Notes: generated from the letters alone by a model not told the origin. DNA of 64,000 bases from Enterobacter asburiae (GCF_007035645.1 NZ_AP019632.1:2232001-2296000), one strand, 5' to 3'. Shown: positions 9,655-19,003, numbered from the stretch's first letter. A program made the numbers and translations.

Positions 9655-10035
9655 ATGTCCAGACGCAATACTGACGCTATCACCATTCATAGCATTTTGG
9701 ACTGGATCGAAGATAACCTGGAATCGCCGCTCTCCCTTGAAAAAGTGTCAGAGCGTTCAGGTTACTCCAAATGGCACCTGCAACGGATGTTCAAAAAAGA
9801 GACCGGTCATTCATTAGGTCAATACATTCGCAGCCGCAAGCTGACGGAAATTGCCCAGAAACTGAAAGAAAGCAATGAGCCGATCCTTTATCTGGCGGAG
9901 CGTTACGGATTTGAATCGCAACAGACCCTGACGCGTACGTTCAAGAACTATTTTGACGTGCCGCCTCATAAGTATCGAATCACCAGCGTGCCGGGCGAAT
10001 CCCGATACCTGTATCCGTTAAAACACTGTAGTTAA
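9655..10035 (+). CDS. marA: Multiple antibiotic resistance activator MarA
   Basis: 126-residue AraC/XylS-family activator without a ligand domain. Its two helix-turn-helix units are [20 protein letters not shown] (about 29-48) and a second near residues 80-100 in [17 protein letters not shown]. It activates acrAB, micF and other marbox promoters in E. coli. I choose ATG 9655 (MSRRNTDA): GAGG lies seven bases upstream, whereas the ATG six bases earlier is too close. Middle gene of marRAB. Confidence 0.97.
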   Translation: MSRRNTDAITIHSILDWIEDNLESPLSLEKVSERSGYSKWHLQRMFKKETGHSLGQYIRSRKLTEIAQKLKESNEPILYLAERYGFESQQTLTRTFKNYFDVPPHKYRITSVPGESRYLYPLKHCS

Positions 10036-10068
10036 TCATCGCCTGTAACAGACGTAACCGAGGAAATC

Positions 10069-10287
10069 ATGAAAGTTACCGCCTCCGCCGCCCTCGCCTT
10101 GCTGGTGCTGTTCTCCAGCCAGACCTTCGCGGAGCAAACCCCTCGTGCAACGCAGCAAAATAATCCTGATACGATGATTTTGCCGTCAGCACATGACCAG
10201 TCGCATTATGATTTCAACCATATGGGTGCTGGTAGCGACAAATCCGACGAATTAGGCGTGCCTTATTATAATCAGCACGGCCTCTGA
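10069..10287 (+). CDS. marB: Periplasmic protein MarB
   Basis: 72 residues. An N-terminal signal peptide ends near AFA-EQ (residues 20-23), so it is exported. The C-terminal stretch NHMGAGSDKSDELGVPYYNQH is the conserved part of MarB (shown here in part: GSDKSDELGVPYYNQ). In E. coli MarB dampens marA expression by an unclear route. Last gene of marRAB, 33 bp after marA and just before a terminator. Confidence 0.93.
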   Translation: MKVTASAALALLVLFSSQTFAEQTPRATQQNNPDTMILPSAHDQSHYDFNHMGAGSDKSDELGVPYYNQHGL

Positions 10288-10296
10288 TTCGTTTTT

Positions 10297-10321
10297 GCCC
10301 CGCAGACGCGGGGCTTTTTTT
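10297..10321 (+). terminator. marRAB terminator
   Basis: GCCCCGC/GCGGGGC stem (10297-10303, 10308-10314) with a four-base loop and seven T. The T tract overlaps the stop codon region of convergent eamA. Confidence 0.93.
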
Positions 10322-11225
10322 ATGCCTTTTCGCTTACCCGCGTCGCCCGACGAACCCGCAGACCAAACACGTTAATGTACAGCCCGGCCATGATCAGCAC
10401 GGCGCCAAACAGCTGCAGCGCGCTCAGCGTTTCATCCAGCAAGAGTGCCGCACTGGCAAGCCCCACCACCGGCACCAGCAGGGATAACGGCGCCACGCGC
10501 CAGGTTTCATAACGCCCCAGCAGCGATCCCCAAATCCCGTAGCCCACAATGGTGGCGACAAAGGCCAGATAGACAAGAGACAGGATTGTGGTCAGATCGA
10601 TTTCGACCAGACTGTTCAGCATTACATCCGGACCATCCAGAATAAACGACGCCGCCAGAAACGGGATTATCGGGATCAGCGCGCTCCAGACAACCAGGGA
10701 CATCACCGCCGGGCGCGCCTCGTGCTGCATAATCAGCTTGTTGAAGATATTCCCGCAGGCCCAGCTCAGCCCCGCCGCCAGCGTCAGCATAAAGCCGAGC
10801 AGCGCCACATCCTGGCCGTTCAGGCTGGCTTCAATAAGCACCAGCACGCCAAACACCGCCAGCGTGATCCCCGCCAGCTGTTTTCCCTGTAAACGTTCGC
10901 CAAACACGAAGGCGCCGAGAATAATGGTAAAGAACGCCTGCGCCTGCAGCACCAGCGAGGCCAGACCGGCCGGCATCCCGAACTTGATGGCGCAGAAGAG
11001 AAACGCGAACTGGCCAAAGCTGATGGTCAGGCCATAGCCCAGCAGCAGCTTTAACGGGATCTTCGGACGGGCGACGAAAAAGAGCGCCGGGAACGCGACC
11101 AGCAAAAAACGTAAACCGGCCAGCATCAGCGGCGGCATGTTGTGCAACCCCAGCTTGATGACCACAAAATTGAGCCCCCATACTACGACCACCAGCAACG
11201 CCAGCAGCCCGTCTTTACGCGTCAT
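10320..11225 (-). CDS. eamA: Cysteine and O-acetylserine exporter EamA
   Basis: 301-residue inner-membrane transporter with ten helices in two EamA/DMT repeats (about 5-140 and 150-290). Nearly identical to E. coli EamA/YdeD, which exports cysteine-pathway metabolites. Visible family segments are VVWGLNFVVIKLGL and ATIVGYGIWGSLLGRYE. Convergent with marRAB, as in E. coli. Confidence 0.95.
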   Translation of the reverse strand: MTRKDGLLALLVVVVWGLNFVVIKLGLHNMPPLMLAGLRFLLVAFPALFFVARPKIPLKLLLGYGLTISFGQFAFLFCAIKFGMPAGLASLVLQAQAFFTIILGAFVFGERLQGKQLAGITLAVFGVLVLIEASLNGQDVALLGFMLTLAAGLSWACGNIFNKLIMQHEARPAVMSLVVWSALIPIIPFLAASFILDGPDVMLNSLVEIDLTTILSLVYLAFVATIVGYGIWGSLLGRYETWRVAPLSLLVPVVGLASAALLLDETLSALQLFGAVLIMAGLYINVFGLRVRRATRVSEKA

Positions 11226-11419
11226 ACCCTGCCCCTGAATTATTAATTATTTGTTAACAGTTCAAGGTAACAGAAAAAAGCGCGCGGCGAGAAGATCATT
11301 AATTATGGCAGTCAGGCGAAGCACTTACGGATAAATTAGGTGCTATACAAGCCCCTTATGTCATGGTAATCCTGTTAACACACGTCTAAAAAAAGCATAA
11401 GCAACTGTCGGGCAGGAAT

Positions 11420-12613
11420 ATGAAACCATCTCTCAGGCGCTCAACCGCAGCGCTGCTGGCGTCGTCATTGTTATTAACCATCGGTCGGGGGGCAACGCTG
11501 CCGTTCATGACCATTTATCTCACGCGCGTCTACAGCATGAGCGTCGAGAATATTGGTTATGCCCTGACGATTGCGCTGACTATCGGCGTGGTGTTCAGCC
11601 TGGGATTTGGCATTCTGGCCGATAAGTTTGATAAAAAGCGCTACATGCTGATTGCGATCGTGGCCTTTATCGCGGGGTTTGTCGCGATCCCGCTGGTCGA
11701 TAACGTCACGCTGGTGGTGCTGTTCTTTGCGCTGATCAACTGCGCCTATTCCGTCTTTTCGACGGTGCTGAAGGCCTGGTTCTCCGACGTGCTCACCGCA
11801 AGCCAGAAAGCGCGCGTTTTCTCGCTTAACTACAGCTTTCTGAACATTGGCTGGACGATCGGGCCGCCGATTGGCACCCTGCTGGTGATGTACAGCCTGC
11901 AGCTGCCGTTCTGGCTGGCAGCCTTCTGCGCCGCGCTGCCGCTCGGATTCATCCATTTCTTCGTGCAGAAAAGCGTTGCGCTGGATACCGCCGAGGAGAA
12001 GATGCCCTGGCAGCCGTCGGTATTGCTGAAAGACCGCGCGCTGTTCTGGTACACGCTCTCTGGCCTGCTGGCGTCATACGTCGGAGGATCGTTCGCGACC
12101 TGTATTTCGCAATACGTTCTGGCCGCGCATGCAGACAGTAATTTCGCCGAAAAGGTGGTCGCCGTGGTATTGCCCGTCAACGCCGCCGTGGTGGTGACGT
12201 TGCAATATGCGCTGGGCCGCAAGATCTCTGCCAGCAATATTCGCCCGCTGATGACCCTCGCCACCCTGTTTTTTATCGTGGGGCTGGGTGGCTTTATGCT
12301 CTCCGGGGAAAACCTGGTTTACTGGGGCATCGCTGCCGCCATCTTTACCCTGGGTGAGATTATCTATGCACCGGGCGAATACATGCTGATCGACAACATT
12401 GCCCCGCCGGGGATGAAGGCAAGCTATTTCTCTGCGCAGGCGCTGGGCTGGCTCGGCGCGGCGGCAAACCCGATGATCACCGGTATTATCCTGACCAACC
12501 TGCCGCACTGGTCGCTATTTGTCATCATGATGGTTGCCATCGTCATGGCGTGGCTGATGGTTTTGCGTGGGATGAGCGTGAAGGCGTGGTGTGAAACGCC
12601 CAACGTGGCGTAG
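11420..12613 (+). CDS. ydeE: MFS efflux transporter YdeE
   Basis: 397-residue 12-TM major facilitator protein of the inner membrane, related to E. coli YdeE, which can export dipeptides and arabinose when overproduced. Strongly conserved parts are LLLTIGRGATLPFMTIYL at the N-terminus, GILADKFDKKRYM in loop 2-3 and LGEIIYAPGEYMLIDNIAP in the second half. AGGA precedes ATG 11420. Position after eamA is as in E. coli. Confidence 0.93.
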   Translation: MKPSLRRSTAALLASSLLLTIGRGATLPFMTIYLTRVYSMSVENIGYALTIALTIGVVFSLGFGILADKFDKKRYMLIAIVAFIAGFVAIPLVDNVTLVVLFFALINCAYSVFSTVLKAWFSDVLTASQKARVFSLNYSFLNIGWTIGPPIGTLLVMYSLQLPFWLAAFCAALPLGFIHFFVQKSVALDTAEEKMPWQPSVLLKDRALFWYTLSGLLASYVGGSFATCISQYVLAAHADSNFAEKVVAVVLPVNAAVVVTLQYALGRKISASNIRPLMTLATLFFIVGLGGFMLSGENLVYWGIAAAIFTLGEIIYAPGEYMLIDNIAPPGMKASYFSAQALGWLGAAANPMITGIILTNLPHWSLFVIMMVAIVMAWLMVLRGMSVKAWCETPNVA

Positions 12614-12622
12614 CGCTTCCAG

Positions 12623-12650
12623 GCCGGGTGAGGCGTAGCCGCCACCCGGC
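12623..12650. repeat. REP-type palindrome between ydeE and zinT
   Basis: GCCGGGTGAGGCG and CGCCACCCGGC halves, 28 bp, between convergent ydeE and zinT. Same family as the unit at 8244-8271. Confidence 0.8.
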
Positions 12651-12659
12651 AATAAAGCA

Positions 12660-13304
12660 TCAGTGGTGCAGCATTTCCTCTACCACCTGCTCTTTGTACA
12701 TCTCATTCGGATAATAGGTCGGCCAGTTATCCATCTCTTTCAGCAGCGCCTCGTGGGAGGTGTTGCCCATGAAAATGTGGAAGTGCGAAGAGGCCTTCGG
12801 GGCGATGGTGTGGTCGCTGAACTGAACAAACTTCGGTGCCTTGCTGCCGGCATCCTTACACTCAAACAGGTAGCGAACGCCTTTTTTGCCCGATGCGTAG
12901 GTCAGTATTTTGTAGCCGCTGTAATCATACTGACAGCGGCTGACCGCTTTGCCCTTATGAAATTCCATCACGTTGTTTTCGATGCCGATAGCATCCACGT
13001 CCGTCGCATAGCCCTTGCGGTAGTATGCTTTCACCTCGTCAAAGGTTTTGCTTTTGTCTTTCTGCGCTTTCTGTTTAAAAACCGGATCCAGCGAGCCGTC
13101 CATCAGGAACGGATAGACCGACTGCCAGGTCCCGTCCCAGTCAGACAGCGCTCTGTCCTTCACGTCCTTATCCTCAAACACGCCGTTCGCCGCCCTCTGT
13201 TCCGCTTCGGTCATCTGATGGCCGTGCGAGTGAGCAAACAGCTGGCCGCTGACCAGCAGCGCCCCCAGAGTCATGGCAAATTTCCCAAAATGTGCAGCCA
13301 ACAT
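12660..13304 (-). CDS. zinT: Periplasmic zinc/cadmium-binding protein ZinT
   Basis: 214-residue lipocalin-like periplasmic protein that buffers zinc and assists ZnuABC. A signal peptide (about 1-25, ending LFA-HSHGHQ) is followed by the ZinT domain, with [20 protein letters not shown] and HFHIFMGN holding the conserved metal-binding histidines. The N-terminal HSHGHQ is a further metal-binding stretch. A near-perfect Zur box lies 29 bp upstream of the start, so repression by zinc-loaded Zur is expected. Confidence 0.95.
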   Translation of the reverse strand: MLAAHFGKFAMTLGALLVSGQLFAHSHGHQMTEAEQRAANGVFEDKDVKDRALSDWDGTWQSVYPFLMDGSLDPVFKQKAQKDKSKTFDEVKAYYRKGYATDVDAIGIENNVMEFHKGKAVSRCQYDYSGYKILTYASGKKGVRYLFECKDAGSKAPKFVQFSDHTIAPKASSHFHIFMGNTSHEALLKEMDNWPTYYPNEMYKEQVVEEMLHH

Positions 13305-13332
13305 AACACCCTCATTCCGTTTTATAAGAATG

Positions 13333-13355
13333 CGGATGTTATATTATAACATTTC
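13333..13355. promoter_or_regulatory. Zur box of zinT
   Basis: Core ATGTTATATTATAACAT (13336-13352) is a perfect palindrome around one central base and, with its TTC flank, fits the enterobacterial Zur consensus of about 23 bp. It also touches the stop codon of urtE (13354-13356). Confidence 0.88.
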
Positions 13356-14052
13356 AAATCGCAACCAATCCGCGAACGCCCTCCTGCTCCATGTTTTCAC
13401 CCCGGCCGCGCTGGATAATGGTGCCGCGCGACATCAGCAGATAGCTGTCGGCCAGCTCGGCGGCAAAGTCGTAAAACTGTTCGACCAGCAGGATCGCCAT
13501 GTCGCCTCGGTTCGCCAGGGTGCGGATCACCTGTCCAATCTCTTTAATCACCGATGGCTGTATGCCTTCGGTCGGCTCATCGAGAATCAACAGCTGCGGA
13601 CGGCTCGCCAGCGCGCGACCAATCGCCAGCTGCTGCTGCTGTCCACCGGAAAGATCGCCCCCGCGACGATGCCTCATCTCTTTAAGCACCGGAAACAGCT
13701 GCCAGATCTCATCCGGAACCTGCTTCGCCTCGCGGGCGGAAAAACGCGACAGCCCGAGCAGAAGATTCTCTTCCACGGTCAGGCGCGGGAAAATCTCGCG
13801 GCCCTGCGGGACGTACGCCACGCCAGAGTGCACCCGCTGGTGCGGCTTGCTGTGGGTGATTTTTTTACCCTGCCAGATAACCTCCCCGGTTTTCGCCGGG
13901 ATCAGCCCCATCAGACACTTCAGCAGCGTGGTTTTCCCGACGCCGTTGCGCCCCAGCAGGCAGGTGACCTCTCCGGTGACGGCCTCAAAACTCACGCCGC
14001 GCAGGATATGGCTGCCGCCGTAATACTGATTCAGTTCGTTAACCTGTAACAT
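13354..14052 (-). CDS. urtE: Urea ABC transporter ATP-binding subunit UrtE
   Basis: About 232-residue LivF-type ATPase, cytoplasmic partner of the UrtBC permease. Walker A GRNGVGKTT, signature LSGGQQQQLAIGRALA and Walker B LLILDEPTEGIQPS are all intact. I choose the second ATG (14052), five bases after AAGGAG; the first ATG is only two bases away. Last gene of urtABCDE. Confidence 0.93.
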   Translation of the reverse strand: MLQVNELNQYYGGSHILRGVSFEAVTGEVTCLLGRNGVGKTTLLKCLMGLIPAKTGEVIWQGKKITHSKPHQRVHSGVAYVPQGREIFPRLTVEENLLLGLSRFSAREAKQVPDEIWQLFPVLKEMRHRRGGDLSGGQQQQLAIGRALASRPQLLILDEPTEGIQPSVIKEIGQVIRTLANRGDMAILLVEQFYDFAAELADSYLLMSRGTIIQRGRGENMEQEGVRGLVAI

Positions 14053-14061
14053 CATCGCTCC

Positions 14062-14859
14062 TTAGCGCCCCAGATAGACCTCAATCACCTGCTCGTTAGC
14101 CTGCACCTCGCGAAGCGAACCTTCCGCCAGCACGCGGCCCTGATGCAGCACCGTGACGTGGTCGGCGATAGTCTCAACAAAGCCCATATCGTGCTCCACC
14201 ACCATCAGGGAGTGCTTACCCGCCAGCGTTTTGAACAGCTCGGCGGTGTATTCGGTTTCCGCGTCGGTCATCCCGGCGGCCGGTTCATCCAGCAGCAGCA
14301 GGTGCGGGTCCTGCACCAGAAGCATACCGATTTCCAGAAACTGTTTTTGCCCGTGAGAAAGCAGCCCGGCGCGTCGGTCGCGCTCGCAGCTAAGGCGCAG
14401 CAAAACCAGCATCTCATCGATGCGGTCGCGCTGTTCACCGTTGAGTTTTGCCCGCAGGCTCGCCCAGACGGATTTATCGGTTTTCATGGCGATCTCCAGG
14501 TTTTCCCACACCGTCAGCGCTTCAAAAACCGTGGGCTTCTGGAATTTACGGCCGATCCCCTGGCGGGCAATGGCCGCGGGCTCCAGCGCGGTCAGGTCGA
14601 TAGACTGATCGTAAATCGCCCTGCCGCTATTTGGCCGCGTTTTGCCGGTGATGACGTCCATCAGCGTGGTTTTACCGGCGCCGTTAGGGCCAATCACGCA
14701 GCGCAGCTCGCCCACGCCGATATTCAGCGACAGATCGGTCAGGGCCTGAAATCCGTCAAAATTGACGTTAATGGCCTCAAGCTGCAGCACCGGGTCGGTC
14801 TGTTCACGGTAACGATCGCCCGGCAACTGGCGGGTAAATAACCCTTCGGCTGGCTGCAT
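14062..14859 (-). CDS. urtD: Urea ABC transporter ATP-binding subunit UrtD
   Basis: 265-residue LivG-type ATPase. Walker A GPNGAGKTTLMDVITG, signature LLSHGQKQFLEIGMLL and Walker B LLLLDEPAAGMTDAE are visible; the LSHGQKQ form is typical of UrtD. A leader of about 25 residues precedes the ABC domain. ATG 14859 shares one base with the urtC stop, a sign of translational coupling. Confidence 0.94.
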   Translation of the reverse strand: MQPAEGLFTRQLPGDRYREQTDPVLQLEAINVNFDGFQALTDLSLNIGVGELRCVIGPNGAGKTTLMDVITGKTRPNSGRAIYDQSIDLTALEPAAIARQGIGRKFQKPTVFEALTVWENLEIAMKTDKSVWASLRAKLNGEQRDRIDEMLVLLRLSCERDRRAGLLSHGQKQFLEIGMLLVQDPHLLLLDEPAAGMTDAETEYTAELFKTLAGKHSLMVVEHDMGFVETIADHVTVLHQGRVLAEGSLREVQANEQVIEVYLGR

Positions 14860-15932
14860 TATTTATCTCCCTTTCGAAACAGACCGTAGACGCCGCGCGG
14901 TAAAAACAGCGTGACGGCGATGAAAATCAGCCCCAGGAACAGCTGCCAGTATTCCGGCATCGCGACGGTGAAGAAGCTCTTGGCGCCGTTCACCAGCGCC
15001 GCGCCAATCACTGGCCCGACCAGCGTGCCGCGCCCGCCCAGCGCCACCCAGATCGCGGCTTCAATCGAGTTGGTCGGCGACATTTCGCCGGGGTTAATTA
15101 TGCCCACCTGCGGGACGTACAGCGCCCCCGCCAGGCCGCACAGCACGGCGGAAAGCGTCCATACCAGCAGCTTGAACCCGCGCGGATCGTAGCCGCAAAA
15201 CGTCAGGCGGTTTTCGGCGTCGCGAACGGCGGTCAGGATGCGGCCAAACTTGCTCTTCGCCAGGGCAAATCCGGTGCCTAACGCCAGAAGCAGCAACAGC
15301 ACGGTCGCCAGAAACAGCGCGATACGGGTGGTCGTTTCCGTTACCGAAAACCCGAGCAGCGTGGTGAAGCCGGTAAAGCCGTTATTGCCGCCAAAACCGG
15401 TTTCGTTGCGAAAGAACAGCAGCATCCCGGCATAGGTCAGCGCCTGGGTCATAATCGAGAAATAGACCCCTTTGATCTTTGAACGGAAGGCGAACCAGCC
15501 GAACACCAGTGCCAGCAGGCCCGGCACCATCACAATCAGCACCAGCGCCCAGGCAAAATGCTGGGTTCCCCACCAGAACCACGGCAGCTCGCTCCAGGAG
15601 AGAAACGACATAAACGCAGGAAGACCGTCACCCGCAGCCTGACGCATCAGGTACATGCCCATCGCGTAGCCGCCCAGGGCGAAGAAGATGCCGTGCCCAA
15701 GAGAGAGCATCCCGGCGTAGCCCCACACCAGATCCAGCGCCACCGCAACGATGGCATAGCAGAGGATCTTGCCAATCAACGTCAGCATCCAGGTCGACAG
15801 CGCCAGCGGATGCGTCGCAGGCAGTAAGGCGAAAAACGGTAATATCAGCAGACACACCACCATCAGGCTACCTGCAAGTTGCGTTGTGCGCGGCGCTTTG
15901 CGCGCCAGCGTTAAGGTCAGCGGCTGGCTCAT
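14859..15932 (-). CDS. urtC: Urea ABC transporter permease UrtC
   Basis: 357-residue LivM-type permease with about ten membrane helices. Conserved features are DLVWGYAGMLSLGHGIFFALGGYAMGMYLMR (in parts DLVWGYAGMLSLGHG) and the EAA-like loop ESRFGRIL-type segment AKSKFGRILTAVRDAENR near residue 235. One-base overlaps with urtB and urtD show tight coupling within the operon. Confidence 0.94.
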   Translation of the reverse strand: MSQPLTLTLARKAPRTTQLAGSLMVVCLLILPFFALLPATHPLALSTWMLTLIGKILCYAIVAVALDLVWGYAGMLSLGHGIFFALGGYAMGMYLMRQAAGDGLPAFMSFLSWSELPWFWWGTQHFAWALVLIVMVPGLLALVFGWFAFRSKIKGVYFSIMTQALTYAGMLLFFRNETGFGGNNGFTGFTTLLGFSVTETTTRIALFLATVLLLLLALGTGFALAKSKFGRILTAVRDAENRLTFCGYDPRGFKLLVWTLSAVLCGLAGALYVPQVGIINPGEMSPTNSIEAAIWVALGGRGTLVGPVIGAALVNGAKSFFTVAMPEYWQLFLGLIFIAVTLFLPRGVYGLFRKGDK

Positions 15933-17506
15933 CAGTCAATCACCCTCCCTTTCAGCGCAAACAGCCCCTGAGGGCGTTTTTGAATAAACAGCACGATCGC
16001 CACCAGAATCACGATCTTGCCCAGCACCGCCCCCATCTGCGGTTCAAGAATTTTATTGAAAATACCCAGACCAAACGCCGCGGCCACGCTGCCTGCCAGC
16101 TGGCCTACGCCACCGAGAACGACCACGAGGAAAGAGTCGATGATGTAGCCCTGACCCAGCTCCGGCCCGACGTTACCGAGCTGCGATAGCGCCACGCCGC
16201 CTAACCCCGCAATTCCTGAGCCAAGCCCAAACGCCAGCATATCGACGCGGCCTGTCGGTACCCCGCAGCAGGCGGCCATGCTGCGGTTCTGCGTCACCGC
16301 ACGCACGTTGAGCCCCAGACGGGTTTTATTCAGAATGAGCCAGGTAAAGAACAGCACCAGCAGCACGAAGCCCAGCACCACGATGCGGTTCCACGGCAGC
16401 GTCAGGTTGGCAAAAACCTGCACCCCGCCGGACAGCCATGCCGGGTTGGCCACCTCCAGGTTCTGGGCGCCAAACGTCATGCGCACCAGCTGGATGAGCA
16501 TCAGGCTAATCCCCCACGTTGCCAGCAGCGTTTCCAGCGGACGACCGTACAGATGGCGGATCACGGTGCGCTCCAGCACCATCCCGATGCCCGCCGTCAG
16601 GCAGAACGCGACTGGAAGCGCGATAACGGGATAGAGCGCCAGCCACTGGGGCGCAAGCCCGGCCATTGCCTGCTGCACCATCCAGGTGGCATACGCTCCC
16701 AGCATCAGCATCTCACCGTGCGCCATATTGATGACGCCCAGCAGGCCGTAGGTGATGGCAAGCCCCAGCGCCGCCAGCAGCAGCACCGACCCCAGAGAGA
16801 GCCCCATAAACGCCTGGCCCAGCAGATCGCCCCACATCAGTCGATGCTGGATCTGGCTCAGGCTCTCCTGCGCGGCGGCGCGCACCCCGGCATCCGGCTC
16901 TGTCTGTGCCTGGGTAAACGGGGTAAGTCTGGACTCCACGTCAGGATCGTCGGACTGCCCTAATAACTCGACGGCCTTGCGGCGCACCTCTGCCTGCGGG
17001 CTGGCTAGCTGGAGATTCGCTACCGCCAGTAAAAGCGCCTGACGTGCCACCGCGTCCGTTTCATCGTTTACCCGCTTTTCCAGAAAAGCGAGCATTCCAG
17101 GCTGGGCATCCCGCTGAAGCTGACGGGCCGCCGCCCGCCTTTCTGTGACACTGTCACTCACCAGCTGATGCGTAGCGATGGCCGTGGCGGCCAGCACGCG
17201 CAGCCGGTTGGTCAGACGAACGGCTTTGGCTGCCCCTTCGGTCGACTTAGCGTCACCGAGCGAAACCATTTGACCGTTGCGCTGCGCAAAGGCGTGCTTT
17301 TGACTGTCGGTATACAGGTTTTCTTTTTGCAGTGCCTGCAGCAGCGGCAGCCTCGCGGCGTCCGGCGCGGCGGCCCACTGCGTCAGCAACTCCGCCTGCT
17401 GGCTGCGGCTGGCGGCAACAAAACGATCGGCATCCGATGCCTGCGCCATCCCTGGCAGCAGTCCGGAAAGCCATACAAGAGCGATGAACATGCGCATGGC
17501 GTTCAT
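15932..17506 (-). CDS. urtB: Urea ABC transporter permease UrtB with periplasmic N-terminal region
   Basis: 524 residues. A signal peptide (about 1-23, GMAQASDADR) leads into a helical, HEAT-like periplasmic region to about residue 225, followed by a LivH-type permease: LGLAITYGLLGVINMAHGE, and GLGSGIAGLGGVALSQ near the end. The long N-terminal extension is usual for proteobacterial UrtB but absent from LivH. GGGAG precedes the start by seven bases. It lies 22 bp after urtA. Confidence 0.93.
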   Translation of the reverse strand: MNAMRMFIALVWLSGLLPGMAQASDADRFVAASRSQQAELLTQWAAAPDAARLPLLQALQKENLYTDSQKHAFAQRNGQMVSLGDAKSTEGAAKAVRLTNRLRVLAATAIATHQLVSDSVTERRAAARQLQRDAQPGMLAFLEKRVNDETDAVARQALLLAVANLQLASPQAEVRRKAVELLGQSDDPDVESRLTPFTQAQTEPDAGVRAAAQESLSQIQHRLMWGDLLGQAFMGLSLGSVLLLAALGLAITYGLLGVINMAHGEMLMLGAYATWMVQQAMAGLAPQWLALYPVIALPVAFCLTAGIGMVLERTVIRHLYGRPLETLLATWGISLMLIQLVRMTFGAQNLEVANPAWLSGGVQVFANLTLPWNRIVVLGFVLLVLFFTWLILNKTRLGLNVRAVTQNRSMAACCGVPTGRVDMLAFGLGSGIAGLGGVALSQLGNVGPELGQGYIIDSFLVVVLGGVGQLAGSVAAAFGLGIFNKILEPQMGAVLGKIVILVAIVLFIQKRPQGLFALKGRVID

Positions 17507-17528
17507 GACGTTTCTCCCTGGTGATGGC

Positions 17529-18800
17529 TTAGTTGCTGGCGGTTTTCATCGGCTGGTCGGGCTTTTTATCGTTACCGGCGATGAACGGGCTCCACGGCTG
17601 GGCGCGTACCGGCTGTTCTGTCTGCCACACCACGTTGAACTGACCGTTGCCTTCGATTTCACCGATCATGACCGGCTTATGCAGATGGTGGTTGGTGGCA
17701 TCCATGGTGAGCGTAAAGCCTGACGGCGCCTTAAAGGACTGACCGGCCATCGCCGCACGCACTTTATCCACGTCGGTTGTGCCCGCTTTTTCCACCGCCT
17801 GCGCCCACATATGGATCCCCACGTAAGTCGCTTCCATCGGGTCGTTGGTCACCACGGTATCGGCATTCGGCAGCTTGTGCGCCTTCGCATAGGCTTTGTA
17901 ATCCGCCACGAAGGCCTGGTTGGTCGGGTTATCCACGGATTCAAAGTAGTTCCACGCCGCGAGGTTGCCGACCAGCGGTTTGGTGTCGATCCCGCGCAGC
18001 TCTTCTTCACCCACGGAGAACGCCACCACCGGCACGTCGGTTGCCTTCAGACCCTGGTTAGCCAGCTCTTTGTAGAACGGAACGTTGGAATCGCCGTTGA
18101 TGGTCGACACCACGGCGGTTTTGCCGCCCGCGGAGAATTTCTTGATGTTGGCGACGATGGTCTGGTAGTCGCTGTGACCGAACGGGGTATAAACCTCCTC
18201 GATGTCCTTATCCTCCACCCCTTTCGAATGCAGGAACGCGCGCAGGATCTTGTTGGTGGTGCGCGGGTAAACATAGTCCGTGCCCAGCAGGAAGAAGCGC
18301 TTCGCCGCGCCGCCGTCTTCGCTCATCAGGTATTCCACCGCGGGGATGGCCTGCTGGTTCGGCGCGGCGCCGGTATAGAAGACGTTTGGCGACATCTCTT
18401 CGCCTTCATACTGCACCGGATAGAACAGCAGACCGTTCAGCTCCTCGAAGACCGGCAGCACGGATTTGCGCGATACCGACGTCCAGCAGCCGAATACCAC
18501 CGCCACTTTATCCTGACTTAACAGCTGGCGCGCCTTCTCGGCAAACAGCGGCCAGTTTGAGGCGGGATCCACCACCACCGGCTCCAGTTTTTTACCCAGC
18601 ACGCCGCCTTTCGCGTTGATCTCGTCGATGGTCATCAGCGCGACGTCTTTCAGCGGCGTTTCGGAGATGGCCATGGTGCCGGAAAGAGAATGCATGATCC
18701 CCACTTTGATGGTATCGGCCGCCTGCACGCCAAAACTCATTCCCATCGTCACGACGGATGCGGATAACGCAAAGGCTTTTAATAAGGTACGACGCTGCAT
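17529..18800 (-). CDS. urtA: Urea ABC transporter substrate-binding protein UrtA
   Basis: 423-residue periplasmic binding protein for urea, first gene of urtABCDE. The signal peptide has a twin-arginine-like start (QRRTLLKA) and ends near VQAADTIKVG. Family-typical parts are HSLSGTMAISETPLKDV, ASNWPLFAEKARQLL and FGCWTSVSRKSVLPV. No urease or urea amidolyase gene is in this window, so the urea-degrading enzyme must be elsewhere or absent. A sigma-54 promoter lies about 80 bp upstream. Confidence 0.95.
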   Translation of the reverse strand: MQRRTLLKAFALSASVVTMGMSFGVQAADTIKVGIMHSLSGTMAISETPLKDVALMTIDEINAKGGVLGKKLEPVVVDPASNWPLFAEKARQLLSQDKVAVVFGCWTSVSRKSVLPVFEELNGLLFYPVQYEGEEMSPNVFYTGAAPNQQAIPAVEYLMSEDGGAAKRFFLLGTDYVYPRTTNKILRAFLHSKGVEDKDIEEVYTPFGHSDYQTIVANIKKFSAGGKTAVVSTINGDSNVPFYKELANQGLKATDVPVVAFSVGEEELRGIDTKPLVGNLAAWNYFESVDNPTNQAFVADYKAYAKAHKLPNADTVVTNDPMEATYVGIHMWAQAVEKAGTTDVDKVRAAMAGQSFKAPSGFTLTMDATNHHLHKPVMIGEIEGNGQFNVVWQTEQPVRAQPWSPFIAGNDKKPDQPMKTASN

Positions 18801-18882
18801 ATTTTCACTCCTGAAAAAGAACGCTGTGCGAAAACGTCCGTTACGGCGTGGACGCGGAAAAAAAATGTGTCAGCGAAGCAGG

Positions 18883-18898
18883 AGCAAAAAGGATGCCA
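18883..18898 (-). promoter_or_regulatory. Sigma-54 promoter of urtABCDE
   Basis: On the minus strand TGGCATCCTTTTTGCT fits the -24/-12 consensus TGGCAC-N5-TTGCA at 14 of its fixed positions except two, with exact spacing and intact GG and GC. It predicts a transcript start near 18872 and a leader of about 70 nt before urtA. Nitrogen control through NtrC is the expected consequence. Confidence 0.75.
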
Positions 18899-18961
18899 GA
18901 ATGGAGGAAGCGCTATTTCAGGAAGGGGAACGCAGGATGTAAAGAGAACGTCTCAGAATGG

Positions 18962-18994
18962 CACAGCGCTGCACTTTTATAATGCAGCGCTGTG
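18962..18994. promoter_or_regulatory. 12-bp inverted repeat, possible NtrC enhancer site
   Basis: Perfect arms CACAGCGCTGCA and TGCAGCGCTGTG around nine bases. Inside is TGCACTTTTATAATGCA, with the TGCA ends and 17 bp length of an NtrC site. It is centred about 105 bp upstream of the predicted urtA transcript start. Alternatively it is a 3' hairpin of the MetE-like gene (stop at 19004), but no T tract follows on either strand. Confidence 0.5.
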
Positions 18995-19003
18995 GATGAG
19001 GCT

